In this document: piece after piece, positions 56,520-64,000 of the stretch
Position numbering within the stretch: position 1 is the first letter of the stretch
Layout: every line of letters begins with the position of its first letter
NCBI RefSeq assembly: GCF_008274625.1
Contig: NZ_VTRU01000005.1
Span: 1-64,000, forward strand
Length of the DNA stretch: 64,000 bases
Source: Chryseobacterium panacisoli
GTDB taxonomy: Bacteria; Bacteroidota; Bacteroidia; Flavobacteriales; Weeksellaceae
Reading direction: 5' to 3'
Made by a program: the position numbers and the translations under genes
Notes under the pieces: model-generated
What the model was told of the DNA's origin: nothing
The model's database searches: none
Seen by the model: the letters and a program-made list of their open reading frames with translations, nothing else

Positions 56520-57002
56520 ATGGAAGCATTGTTAGAATCCTATCAGATCACTCAAATTTTAAAATACAGACATCCGTTTCTTCTGATAGATAAAGTGACG
56601 GGTTATATTCCCGGAAAAGAACTTACTGCTGTAAAAGCCGTCTCTATGGGTGAGCCTTATTTCGCAGGTCATTTTCCCGATTTCCCCATTATGCCCGGAG
56701 TTCTTATTACGGAAGCTTTAGCACAGGCTTCATCGCTGATGCTGGCTTTAGATGATCTGGAATGGGAAAAAGGAGGGCCTCTTCCTCCTACAGAAAGACC
56801 CATAATAGGGGTTTTAGGAAATGTCCAGATTAATTTTCTAAAGTCGGTATTACCAGGATGCTTGCTGCAGCTGGAGGTAAGTATAGACTGGAGAAAAGGG
56901 CCCGCCTGCTCTATTTATGTAAAAGCATCGGCAGAAGGTTCTGTCTGTGCAAAAGGAAAAGTAACCGTAATGTTTATAGATAAAAGTAAATTATCTGTTT
57001 AG
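56520..57002 (+). CDS. fabZ: FabZ-like 3-hydroxyacyl-ACP dehydratase
   Basis: 160 residues, hot-dog fold. Catalytic His18 (RHPFLLIDKV) and Glu65 (PIMPGVLITEALAQAS), with GHFPDFP between. Produces trans-2-enoyl-ACP. No enoyl reductase gene is present in the cluster, so chains could stay unsaturated unless a housekeeping FabI/FabK acts. Starts immediately after the CLF-like stop. Confidence 0.85.
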   Translation: MEALLESYQITQILKYRHPFLLIDKVTGYIPGKELTAVKAVSMGEPYFAGHFPDFPIMPGVLITEALAQASSLMLALDDLEWEKGGPLPPTERPIIGVLGNVQINFLKSVLPGCLLQLEVSIDWRKGPACSIYVKASAEGSVCAKGKVTVMFIDKSKLSV

Positions 57003-57731
57003 ATGGAATACAAAACACTATTGTTCTGTATTCCTTATGCGGGCGGCTCATCTTCCTCAATGTCTAATGTAGCCAATGTACTGAATACGGAAGATGTGGA
57101 GGTACATTATGTAGAACTGCCGGGAAGGGGAATGAGAAGTACGGAACCTTTTCATTCAACATTAGAAGAAACTATAGAAGATATTTCGGATAAAATCAGA
57201 AGCAGGCTGATAAGTAAAGACCAACCTTTCATATTGTGGGGACATAGTATGGGAGCTGTTTTAGCCCTTCTTATCTTATTTAATCTACAGAACGATTATA
57301 CGCCAAAAGGATTGATCGTTTCAGGGATGCGGGCTCCCCTGTTTCAGTCTGCAGAACTGCCGATGCCGAGAGAAAAGCGGAATGCCCTGCTGCTTGATAT
57401 TCTTCCAACGAAATATGAAAGAAGCAAAAATGCCCCGATTTTTCAGAGAGTACAGCAGAAACGGATAGAGATTATGGAAAAAGATACAGCACTTTTAGAA
57501 GAAAATCCTGTTGAAGACTGGCCGTCCATTATCATCGAAACTCCTTTGGCAGTAATCATAGCAGAAAATGATGAGCTGTATAATAATAAAGACTGCTATA
57601 AAGATTGGAACTGTCATACGTCCAATACTACAAGCTATTTTCCTGTAGAGGGAGGACATTTTTTTATGTTCCAGTATCCGAAGCAGACCTCTGCCCTGCT
57701 AAGTAAAATAATAAATGATTTAATACACTAA
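57003..57731 (+). CDS. type II thioesterase (alpha/beta hydrolase)
   Basis: 242 residues. Nucleophile Ser82 in WGHSMGAVLALL; catalytic His219 in EGGHFFMF; IPYAGGSSSSMSN and ELPGRGMR at the N-terminus are typical of the RifR/GrsT type II thioesterases that edit carrier proteins. Here it may clear stalled chains from the ACP or release the finished acyl chain. No gap to the dehydratase. Confidence 0.85.
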   Translation: MEYKTLLFCIPYAGGSSSSMSNVANVLNTEDVEVHYVELPGRGMRSTEPFHSTLEETIEDISDKIRSRLISKDQPFILWGHSMGAVLALLILFNLQNDYTPKGLIVSGMRAPLFQSAELPMPREKRNALLLDILPTKYERSKNAPIFQRVQQKRIEIMEKDTALLEENPVEDWPSIIIETPLAVIIAENDELYNNKDCYKDWNCHTSNTTSYFPVEGGHFFMFQYPKQTSALLSKIINDLIH

Positions 57732-57735
57732 ATCC

Positions 57736-59151
57736 ATGAAAGAAACTAAGATCTTTTCTTCTCATATAAGTTCAGATTACCCCGAAAACTTTGATATGAA
57801 GAGTTTTTATAACTCTCTGAGGCAGAAAGCCACAAGTTCTATTTGGTTTGAAGTTTCTGAAGCTGTAAATAATGACAATCACAGGCTGGTTTTTATTGCG
57901 GCAGAATCTATTGCCTCATTACAGTCAAATAATATGAATGAGCTTCAATACAGATCAGGTGAAAAGGCAGAAACAATAGAAACTGACGAGCTCAATTTTT
58001 GGGATAAAACAGCTGAATGGCAGAAAAAAACCACCCCTGAAAATATTTCTCATCCGTATAATGGTCTTTTAGGTTTCAGCAGCTATGATTCTATACAGCT
58101 TATAGAAAATATTTCTCTGAAAAAATATGCTGACGAAAGAGAAAGCAACCAGTTACCACTCTTTAAATTTTCTCTATACCGATATATTTATGTTTTCAAT
58201 ATCACACTCTCACAAGTTGTCTGCATCAATAACTATTATAATGGAGAAAGCGATGAGATCACGGAAATGAAAGAACAACTGAAATACACCTTAAATACCG
58301 GATTAAAAGGATTTTCAGTATCCAACACAGAAGAAAAAGACTGTACAGAGGAAGAATTTTTAGAAAAAGTGAATAAAGCAAAACATCACTGCCAGATAGG
58401 AAATGTATTCCAGCTGGTTGTTTCCCGAAGATTTTCCAGAAACTATGCAGGCGATCCGTGGACATTTTTTGTGGAGCTGAAAAACAACAGTGCCCAGTAT
58501 TATTTCTTCCTGGAAGAAGAAAACTATACAATAGCAGGAGCATCACCAGAGACCCATTTCAGTTCGTCAGATGGTTTGGCAATAGTAAAACCCATTGCAG
58601 GAACCTATAAAAAAACAATGTATAAAGAAAAAGATGCATTACTGGAAAAAGAGCTGCTAGCAGACCCTAAAGAAAATGCAGAACACAATATGCTGATTGA
58701 TTTGGCAAGGAACGACCTCAGCAGATATGCAAAAAATGTACACATCAGTAAACTGAAGACCATAGAACATTATAATAATGTGATCCATATGGTAAGCCAG
58801 GTGCAGGGAAAACTAAATACAGAGCTTAATACGATCCGCCTGGTCAAAGAGTTTCTACCCGCAGGAACATTAAGCGGAGCGCCTAAATACAAGGCGGTAC
58901 AGCTTATTGATGATATAGAAAGCAGCAGGCGTTCATACTATGGAGGATTACTTGGCTGGATAGGATTTAATAATGATATCAATACCTGCATTCTTATAAG
59001 AAGTGCTTTATTCGAAAACGGAGTGATGACTTACCGCGCCGGAGCCGGCGTTGTCATATCGTCTGATCCTCAAAAAGAGCTGGAAGAAGTAAACAATAAA
59101 ATCACCTTAATTCTGAACACGTTAAAAGAATTTACATCATATGCCTTATGA
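57736..59151 (+). CDS. PhnA-like anthranilate synthase component I (chorismate-binding)
   Basis: 471 residues. C-terminal chorismate-binding domain: FQLVVSRRFSR, GASPETHF, PIAGT (residues 286-290), ENAEHNMLIDLARNDLSR, LPAGTLSGAPK, RAGAGVV. PIAGT is typical of anthranilate synthase, while aminodeoxychorismate synthase (PabB) usually has PIKGT. Anthranilate is thus the favoured product, as the PqsA-like ligase requires. Isochorismate-type enzymes (ADIC) cannot be fully excluded. Followed by its glutamine amidotransferase with a four-base overlap (ATGA). Confidence 0.8.
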   Translation: MKETKIFSSHISSDYPENFDMKSFYNSLRQKATSSIWFEVSEAVNNDNHRLVFIAAESIASLQSNNMNELQYRSGEKAETIETDELNFWDKTAEWQKKTTPENISHPYNGLLGFSSYDSIQLIENISLKKYADERESNQLPLFKFSLYRYIYVFNITLSQVVCINNYYNGESDEITEMKEQLKYTLNTGLKGFSVSNTEEKDCTEEEFLEKVNKAKHHCQIGNVFQLVVSRRFSRNYAGDPWTFFVELKNNSAQYYFFLEEENYTIAGASPETHFSSSDGLAIVKPIAGTYKKTMYKEKDALLEKELLADPKENAEHNMLIDLARNDLSRYAKNVHISKLKTIEHYNNVIHMVSQVQGKLNTELNTIRLVKEFLPAGTLSGAPKYKAVQLIDDIESSRRSYYGGLLGWIGFNNDINTCILIRSALFENGVMTYRAGAGVVISSDPQKELEEVNNKITLILNTLKEFTSYAL

Positions 59152-59717
59152 AAAAAATACTGCTAGTAGACAATTATGATTCCTTTACCTACAACCTTAA
59201 ACAGCTTATTTCCGAATGTGGTAACTATAAGATTGACGTTTACAGGAATGATGCCTTCCAGCTGGAAATAGCACAGGATTATGATGCTGTTGTCCTCTCT
59301 CCCGGTCCCGGAATACCGCAGGATGCCGGGCTATGCATTCCTTTGATTGAGACTTATAAGCATTCAAAAAAAATATTGGGTATCTGTTTGGGGCATCAGG
59401 CCATAGGAGTCGCTTTTGGAGCTCACCTTATCAATACTTCTCAAGTTTATCACGGAGTCAGTTCCATAATTTCACTTAACAAAAATGAGAAAATCTATAC
59501 AGAATTGCCTGATTATATTGAAGTCGCAAGATATCACAGCTGGGTGGTGGAAAACCGTAATCTACCTCAAAACCTGGTCATAACATCTACTGATGATCAA
59601 GACACAATCATGTCTCTAAGGCATGAAAAATATGATATTACTGGACTGCAATATCATCCTGAGAGTTTTCTTACCCCAACGGGAAAATATATTATGCAAA
59701 ACTGGCTTAAATCTTAA
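59148..59717 (+). CDS. PhnB/TrpG/PabA-like glutamine amidotransferase (component II)
   Basis: 189 residues, class I glutaminase. NYDSFTYNL at the N-terminus, oxyanion loop SPGPGIPQ, nucleophile Cys80 (GICLGHQAIG), His170 and Glu172 (LQYHPESFLTP). It supplies ammonia to the component I partner just upstream. TrpG, PhnB and PabA cannot be separated by sequence alone; the partner's PIAGT motif points to anthranilate. Confidence 0.85.
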   Translation: MKKILLVDNYDSFTYNLKQLISECGNYKIDVYRNDAFQLEIAQDYDAVVLSPGPGIPQDAGLCIPLIETYKHSKKILGICLGHQAIGVAFGAHLINTSQVYHGVSSIISLNKNEKIYTELPDYIEVARYHSWVVENRNLPQNLVITSTDDQDTIMSLRHEKYDITGLQYHPESFLTPTGKYIMQNWLKS

Positions 59718-59736
59718 AAATCAAGGAAAATATTAT

Positions 59737-60132
59737 ATGAATATAACCGGGTATATTTTATTGATTATTATTCTGTCAATATCATTTCTGCACATCTATT
59801 GGGCATTGGGAGGGACATGGGGTAAGGATTTGGCAGTTCCCACAACAGAAAACGAAATTCCGCTTTTTGAACCGGGTGCTTTCGTTTGTCTTATTACAGG
59901 CTTTTGTTTTTTGCTGCCAGCATCTGCAATTGTCTTTCCCAGCAGATTTTCGCTGCCTATTTTATGGATAAACACTTTCCTTTTTTTTATAAGAGCAGTA
60001 GGAGATTTTAGATACATCGGTTTTTTTAAGAAAATAAAAAATACTCCATTTTCCCAAAGAGACACCATCATCTACACTCCATTATGCGTGCTGATAAGCT
60101 TTTTGACATTATTACTGATTAACACATTTTAA
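59737..60132 (+). CDS. DUF3995-like small membrane protein
   Basis: 131 residues from ATG 59737; an earlier in-frame start at 59623 would lie inside the amidotransferase gene. About four membrane helices. The N-terminal HIYWALGGTWGKDLAVP motif is what I recall of DUF3995 proteins, whose role is unknown. It starts 19 bases after the last pathway gene on the same strand and so may be co-transcribed. Export, protection, or no link to the pathway are all possible. Confidence 0.65.
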   Translation: MNITGYILLIIILSISFLHIYWALGGTWGKDLAVPTTENEIPLFEPGAFVCLITGFCFLLPASAIVFPSRFSLPILWINTFLFFIRAVGDFRYIGFFKKIKNTPFSQRDTIIYTPLCVLISFLTLLLINTF

Positions 60133-60142
60133 ATACTTTTAT

Positions 60143-61369
60143 ATGAGAAACAAAAAATTATTCCTTATGCCCTTCATAATGCTGGGCATAGTATCATGTC
60201 AAAACGATGCTCTTTATGACCCTATTTCCGAAACAGATCCTGAAGTTTCAGCTTTGTCCCACTACAAAAGGTCCAGTGCTTTAACAGCTACTTTTGGAAA
60301 TAACATTGATCTGAATAATTTGGCAAACTATTCAGATCAGGAGATTCCTTCGTATATAATTCAAGACAATGCTCCCTTTCTAAACCCGATAACAGATGCA
60401 GGAGCCACCTTGGGAAGGGTTTTATTTTATGATAAGAATCTTTCCTCTAACAATACGGTGTCATGTGCCAGTTGCCATAAACAGGAGCTGGCATTCGGAG
60501 ACAACAGCATTGCAAGCCAAGGGGTGAACGGACAGACAGGAAGACATTCCATGAGACTGGTCAATACAAAATTTTCCCTTGAATCCCGTTTTTTCTGGGA
60601 TGAAAGAGCTTCCTCTTTAGAAACCCAAACTACAATGCCGATTAAAGATCATATAGAAATGGGATTTAGTGGCAGTAATGGTGACCTTTCAGTGAATGAT
60701 CTCATTACCAGACTTAAAGGTCTACCTTACTATCAGGAATTATTTACCAAAGCATATGGAAGTTCTGATATTACTGAACGTAAAATGCAGAATGCGTTGG
60801 CTCAGTTTGTAAGAAGTATTACCTCCTTTGATTCTAAATATGATCAGGGCAGAGCCAAGTCTTTTTCAGATTTTTCTTCATTCTCGAATTTTACAGCAGA
60901 AGAAAATTTAGGCAAAAAGCTTTTCCTTGAGATCCCTGTGCTGAGTTTACTGGTCGGGGGTGATCGTATAGCTGGTGGGCTTGGATGCGCCGGATGCCAT
61001 GGAGCTCCTGAATTCAGTATAGCTCCTATTTCCAGTAATAACGGAGTCATCAATATAATCAACAGTAACGGGATTGATATTAACGTTACAAAATCTCCTT
61101 CCTTACGGGATCTTGTAAACAGCAATGGGGTATCCAACGGACCGATGATGCATTCGGGGCTTATTACCACTTTAGAGGGTGTTGTAGATCATTATAATAA
61201 AGTGCCAAAAAGCAGCAAGAATCCTAAGCTGGATATACGTTTGGCACTGGCCAATAACCTGAGAGTCACGGAAAAAGAAAAAAAAGCACTTGTAGCGTTT
61301 CTTAAAACCCTTTCCGGAAAAAATATATACACTGATAAAAAATGGTCAAATCCTTTTATTAATCAATAG
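60143..61369 (+). CDS. di-haem cytochrome c peroxidase / MauG-family lipoprotein
   Basis: 408 residues. Lipoprotein signal peptide (lipobox IVSC, Cys19). Two c-type haem sites: CASCH at 108-112 and CAGCH at 282-286. Conserved segments NTVSCASCHKQELAFGD, FFWDERASSLE, and the C-terminal SPSLRDL and PMMHSG fit the bacterial di-haem peroxidase/MauG family. It would reduce peroxide or oxidise a substrate at the periplasmic face. It begins ten bases after the DUF3995-like gene and precedes a terminator, so it may end the cluster transcript. If the product is a quinoline N-oxide that blocks the respiratory chain, a peroxidase could limit resulting peroxide; this is speculation. Confidence 0.8.
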   Translation: MRNKKLFLMPFIMLGIVSCQNDALYDPISETDPEVSALSHYKRSSALTATFGNNIDLNNLANYSDQEIPSYIIQDNAPFLNPITDAGATLGRVLFYDKNLSSNNTVSCASCHKQELAFGDNSIASQGVNGQTGRHSMRLVNTKFSLESRFFWDERASSLETQTTMPIKDHIEMGFSGSNGDLSVNDLITRLKGLPYYQELFTKAYGSSDITERKMQNALAQFVRSITSFDSKYDQGRAKSFSDFSSFSNFTAEENLGKKLFLEIPVLSLLVGGDRIAGGLGCAGCHGAPEFSIAPISSNNGVINIINSNGIDINVTKSPSLRDLVNSNGVSNGPMMHSGLITTLEGVVDHYNKVPKSSKNPKLDIRLALANNLRVTEKEKKALVAFLKTLSGKNIYTDKKWSNPFINQ

Positions 61370-61396
61370 TACATTTCAAATTTATGCTTAATGAAA

Positions 61397-61428
61397 AGAA
61401 GCCGTCTCACAACTGAGGCGGTTTTTTC
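61397..61428 (+). terminator. rho-independent terminator after the peroxidase gene
   Basis: 9-bp stem GCCGTCTCA / TGAGGCGGT (with G-U pairs), 4-base loop, followed by TTTTTT. Flanked by an A-run on the 5' side. First convincing terminator after the 47.7-kb hairpins, so it probably closes the long plus-strand unit. Confidence 0.75.
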
Positions 61429-61474
61429 TTGTTAAAAAGTAAATAATTTTGTATATTTTATTTTAAATCAATTT

Positions 61475-61906
61475 TGTTTTCAATGATTTGAAAAAACTTT
61501 AAGCTACTGCATTATACAAACAACTATCTTTTCCGCTTTTTCTTCTCTTTACACTATAAAATTCAAGAATCATGATGAATTTTTTACTTGCATATCGAGC
61601 TCTTCTATCTGAGTTAAGAATTAATCCATGGTCAACTTTTCTATTTTTAACAGCCATTTTCCATGCGGCTAAACTTGCCTAATCATTACTCATCCCCGAA
61701 CTTAAACTCCAGCCAATTATTTTTCTGTCGTACAAATCTATATTCCTGTTAGCTATAAAAAAACATCTTTGGTTTGGGAATAAGTTATCACAGCACCAAG
61801 CTTGTGATGGACTGCCAATCAAAAAGTTTCTATTCAGTAGGTTCTCTGCGATCAAATGACTGGCAAAAAAAATGTTTAAATATAAAAAATCAGTCTTTCC
61901 GGGCAT
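61475..61906 (-). mobile_element. IS3-family transposase remnant
   Basis: The minus strand reads NRNIDLYDRKIIGWSLSSGM, then after stops KVDHGLILNSDRRARYASKK, SVKRRKSGKDSC and AVA-stop-SFFKSLK. These are the integrase-core segments of an IS3-group transposase in order (D of IDLYDR, D of HSDRG-like NSDRR, and the ESFFKSLK glutamate replaced by a stop). N-terminal part and inverted repeats were not found. Confidence 0.75.
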
Positions 61907-62033
61907 TTCTGTATATTTTAGAAAAATATGTAAAATAATTACCCTCTCATTTTGATAACAGAGGGTATCATTTTGCTATGGTTATTATAATGCAGCCCCA
62001 ATGATTTGGTGTATACTGTTTTATACTTTATAC

Positions 62034-62975
62034 TCAAATCATAGTAACTTTTGACAAATCTGCTCCAATCCCTTTGAGTGCTGCATATGTTAATTTATCC
62101 ATCATTGCACCATCAAAACGTACAGTCTTAATAGCACGATAATATCTATTCGTCAAAGCAAATGTCGAACGGAATGAAACATTTTTAAGGGTCGCGCCAA
62201 TAAATGTGACTTCATTCAATGCTCCATTATGAAATTTAACGCCTAAAAAAGTTTGCCCATCAAAAGATACTCCCCTCAAATCGGAATAGTCAAAATCTAC
62301 CCCTTCAAAAACACAGTTTTCAAACATTGTTTTAGTAAGATCGGTCTTAATTAGCTTTACATTGGTAAGTTTTGCATTATTGAACTTTGCCTGGGCTAGT
62401 CCCGACTTATTGAATTCGGTGCGTACGAGAATAGTTTCATTAAAACTTGACTCTGAAAGGTCACTGACAGACAGAACACAATCAGTCAGGTTTGCGCCGT
62501 CAAAATTAGCTTTACGCATATCATTCCCCGTAAAAGTACTGCCAACTAAATCTGCACCCGAAAAATCAGATTCGCTTAAAGAGCTTCCATAAAATTTTCT
62601 TTTATGGGCTATAACACCTGCAAAATCACTTTTTGCTAAATTGCTACCACTGAAGTTGATCAATAATTCTGGTTCCCGAATGCCAGATGCATCAGTACTT
62701 CCCTGAATAATCTGATCTGCCTCTGTGGTCGCGTTACCATCTATTTTATGTACTGCCTCATCTCTAGATTGAAGATATTCTGAAAAATAATTTAGATCAA
62801 CATCCAGGATTTTTGTCAGCTGATTTAAAGTAATAATATCTGGCAATGATTCCCCACGCTCCCATTTCCCAACTGCCTGTGGACTTACAAATACATGTTT
62901 AGCAAGCTCGGCTTGTGACATACTTAATTTTTTTCGTGCTTCAGTAATTTTACTGCCAATCATTTTGGTATTCAT
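62034..62975 (-). CDS. XRE-family HTH protein fused to pentapeptide repeats
   Basis: 313 residues from ATG 62975 (a longer frame to 63008 adds a basic stretch). Residues about 5-60 are a canonical XRE helix-turn-helix (MSQAELAKHVFVSPQAVGKW, ERGESLPDIITLNQL). After a linker, residues 110-290 form about 25 pentapeptide repeats of A(D/N)LxX type (SDFSGADLVGSTFTGNDM, KANFDGANL), a right-handed quadrilateral beta helix. Pentapeptide proteins often mimic DNA or bind gyrase; a fused XRE domain suggests a regulator. It is alone on the minus strand next to IS debris. Confidence 0.8.
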   Translation of the reverse strand: MNTKMIGSKITEARKKLSMSQAELAKHVFVSPQAVGKWERGESLPDIITLNQLTKILDVDLNYFSEYLQSRDEAVHKIDGNATTEADQIIQGSTDASGIREPELLINFSGSNLAKSDFAGVIAHKRKFYGSSLSESDFSGADLVGSTFTGNDMRKANFDGANLTDCVLSVSDLSESSFNETILVRTEFNKSGLAQAKFNNAKLTNVKLIKTDLTKTMFENCVFEGVDFDYSDLRGVSFDGQTFLGVKFHNGALNEVTFIGATLKNVSFRSTFALTNRYYRAIKTVRFDGAMMDKLTYAALKGIGADLSKVTMI

Positions 62976-63539
62976 ATTATTTTTTATTTTAGTTTTTCTA
63001 CAGGGCAAATGTAAAACACATTATAGTCAGTTTTATCATAAAGCCGGATCGCAGTAGTTGTAATTACACTACTTACTGTTGTTTTTTGACAACTTATAGT
63101 GGCATAAACAGTCATTTCATCAAAAAGACGAATAAAAGTATACAATGATGATACATATTCTCACTAAAATATTACAATATAAATTTCTGCTTCCTATTTT
63201 CCCTTTTTCTGACAACGATCGATACATTTTTTAGAAATTTCAGAAATTCTTTCTAAATCTTCCACCAAATGTTTCGATATCTCTTCGGTTTATGGGTACA
63301 AGAACGAAACAGCCAAATAAACAGTTATTATTCCAACAGTAATTTCTACAAGTGTTGAAAACTTAATTGCATTAAACAAAAGTATAATAGAATTTGTTTG
63401 ATAAATTGGAGGGATATAATTCATTTTTAATTTGACTTAATCTAACCAAATCATCGATAAAAGTGTTTGAAGATATGCTCGTTAAGTCTGAAGGAGACAA
63501 CTATTTGATAATTGTCTATTTTTTTGTGCATAAAAGTCT
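62976..63539. other. intergenic region with a possible broken small membrane ORF
   Basis: On the minus strand an ATG at 63424 opens 44 codons (MNYIPPIYQT..., one hydrophobic helix ending VYLAVSFLYP). They stop at TAA 63290-63292, after which the same frame continues for 31 charged, coiled-coil-like codons to 63194. It could be a small membrane protein gene with one nonsense change, or chance. Nothing else seen. Confidence 0.3.
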
Positions 63540-63902
63540 CTATGTCAAACTTTTACAGCCTGCTATTTTATGCCTTAATTCTTGACTAAATTTTTTATTA
63601 TTTTGAGCTGTAATCAAAAGCTGTATAATATTACTGTTTAAACATTCCATTTTAATAATAACAGATAAACATAAATTTAACCAGTAACCTTGATTGTGAT
63701 CAATAATACCTTTCAAGATTAGTTCTATAGGAAAAAGATCGGAAAGTAATCTATTATTTTTATTAATTAACATTGTTAACTGTTTACTCACCGTTTCTAT
63801 ATATTCAAAAATTATATAAAAAGGATGACCATAGAAATTATTCATATTAATATTTGTGGTTTTACCTTCGTAAACTATTTTCCAGCAATTCGTTAACGCC
63901 AT
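63540..63902 (-). CDS. hypothetical protein
   Basis: 120 residues with no recognised domain. Composition is helical, with LLSDLFPIELILKGIIDHNQ and QLLITAQNNKKFSQELRHKI. It has cysteines spread through the chain and no signal peptide. No partner gene is visible before the window ends. The frame is the longest in its neighbourhood and does not overlap another candidate, which is the main support. Confidence 0.35.
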   Translation of the reverse strand: MALTNCWKIVYEGKTTNINMNNFYGHPFYIIFEYIETVSKQLTMLINKNNRLLSDLFPIELILKGIIDHNQGYWLNLCLSVIIKMECLNSNIIQLLITAQNNKKFSQELRHKIAGCKSLT

Positions 63903-64000
63903 ACTTCTATTGGACCTGGTTATAAACTACCTTTAATTTAAAGCCAATGCTGTAGTCTCTTTGTCTTCATTTTTCATTTTTCACTTTTTAATTCTTGACC

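Noticed and set aside
43977..59717. Reading the cluster as a flexirubin/aryl-polyene or 4-aminobenzoate polyene cluster
   Set aside because: The KS/CLF/FabG/FabZ set fits, but there is no tyrosine ammonia lyase or PabC. The PIAGT motif, the Cys-less KAS III, the PqsE-type ligand set and the PqsL-like flavoprotein together favour a quinolone scaffold.
1..64000. CRISPR arrays, tRNA/rRNA genes, riboswitches
   Set aside because: No regularly spaced direct repeats, no tRNA T-arm-like GGTTCGA segments in a foldable context and no rRNA core sequences were noticed; an RNA covariance search would be needed to exclude small RNAs.

Overview
The window looks like a chromosome segment of a low-GC Flavobacteriia member, most like Chryseobacterium or a close relative. 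Reasons: AT-rich intergenic DNA, many small exported proteins with a 'QVGINT..P...LDV' start, GEVED-repeat surface proteins, membrane-spanning TPR/AraC regulators, and a TAnnTTTG-type promoter element. These identifications come from reading motifs; no database search was run.

Layout. 1-3.7 kb: a Y-family polymerase (5' end cut by the window) followed by a DnaE-type polymerase, a likely translesion pair. 3.9-14.9 kb: regulatory and surface-protein region, with two TPR/AraC membrane regulators, small HTH proteins of two families (A and B), five exported proteins, one six-cysteine peptide and a membrane LuxR-type regulator. 15.4-19.0 kb: a TetR regulator with an aldehyde dehydrogenase, a short-chain dehydrogenase and a membrane protein; a matching palindrome lies before tetR and before the dehydrogenase. 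20-22.4 kb: a third TPR/AraC regulator (a predicted lipoprotein) and another A/B HTH locus with a decayed A. 22.8-30.5 kb: an apparent operon of two small exported proteins and a 2206-residue protein with eight GEVED repeats. 31.5-39.3 kb: a tandem array of class I terpene synthases with five full-length genes, one full-length copy with a single in-frame stop, one 3'-truncated copy and two remnants. 39.3-42.5 kb: two decayed and two intact surface-protein genes.

43.98-59.7 kb is the main discovery candidate. The genes appear to encode an alkylquinolone / quinoline N-oxide pathway of the Pseudomonas PqsABCDE-PqsL-PhnAB kind. The order A-B-C-...-D-E-L-...-phnA-phnB is kept, but two blocks are inserted: ACP, CrtI-like oxidoreductase and AurF-like diiron oxygenase; then FabG, KAS II, CLF-like KAS, FabZ and type II thioesterase. 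The proposed logic is as follows. PhnAB makes anthranilate and PqsA activates it. PqsD makes 2-aminobenzoylacetyl-CoA, PqsE hydrolyses it, and PqsL N-hydroxylates it. PqsBC then joins it to an acyl chain built on the dedicated ACP by a cluster-encoded chain-elongation set that has no enoyl reductase. An unsaturated or polyene-substituted quinolone (N-oxide) is therefore a reasonable product hypothesis. A DUF3995-like membrane protein and a di-haem peroxidase lipoprotein follow on the same strand.

61.4-64 kb: an IS3-family transposase remnant, an XRE-pentapeptide-repeat protein and weak small ORFs. I saw no rRNA, tRNA, CRISPR array or intact insertion sequence.
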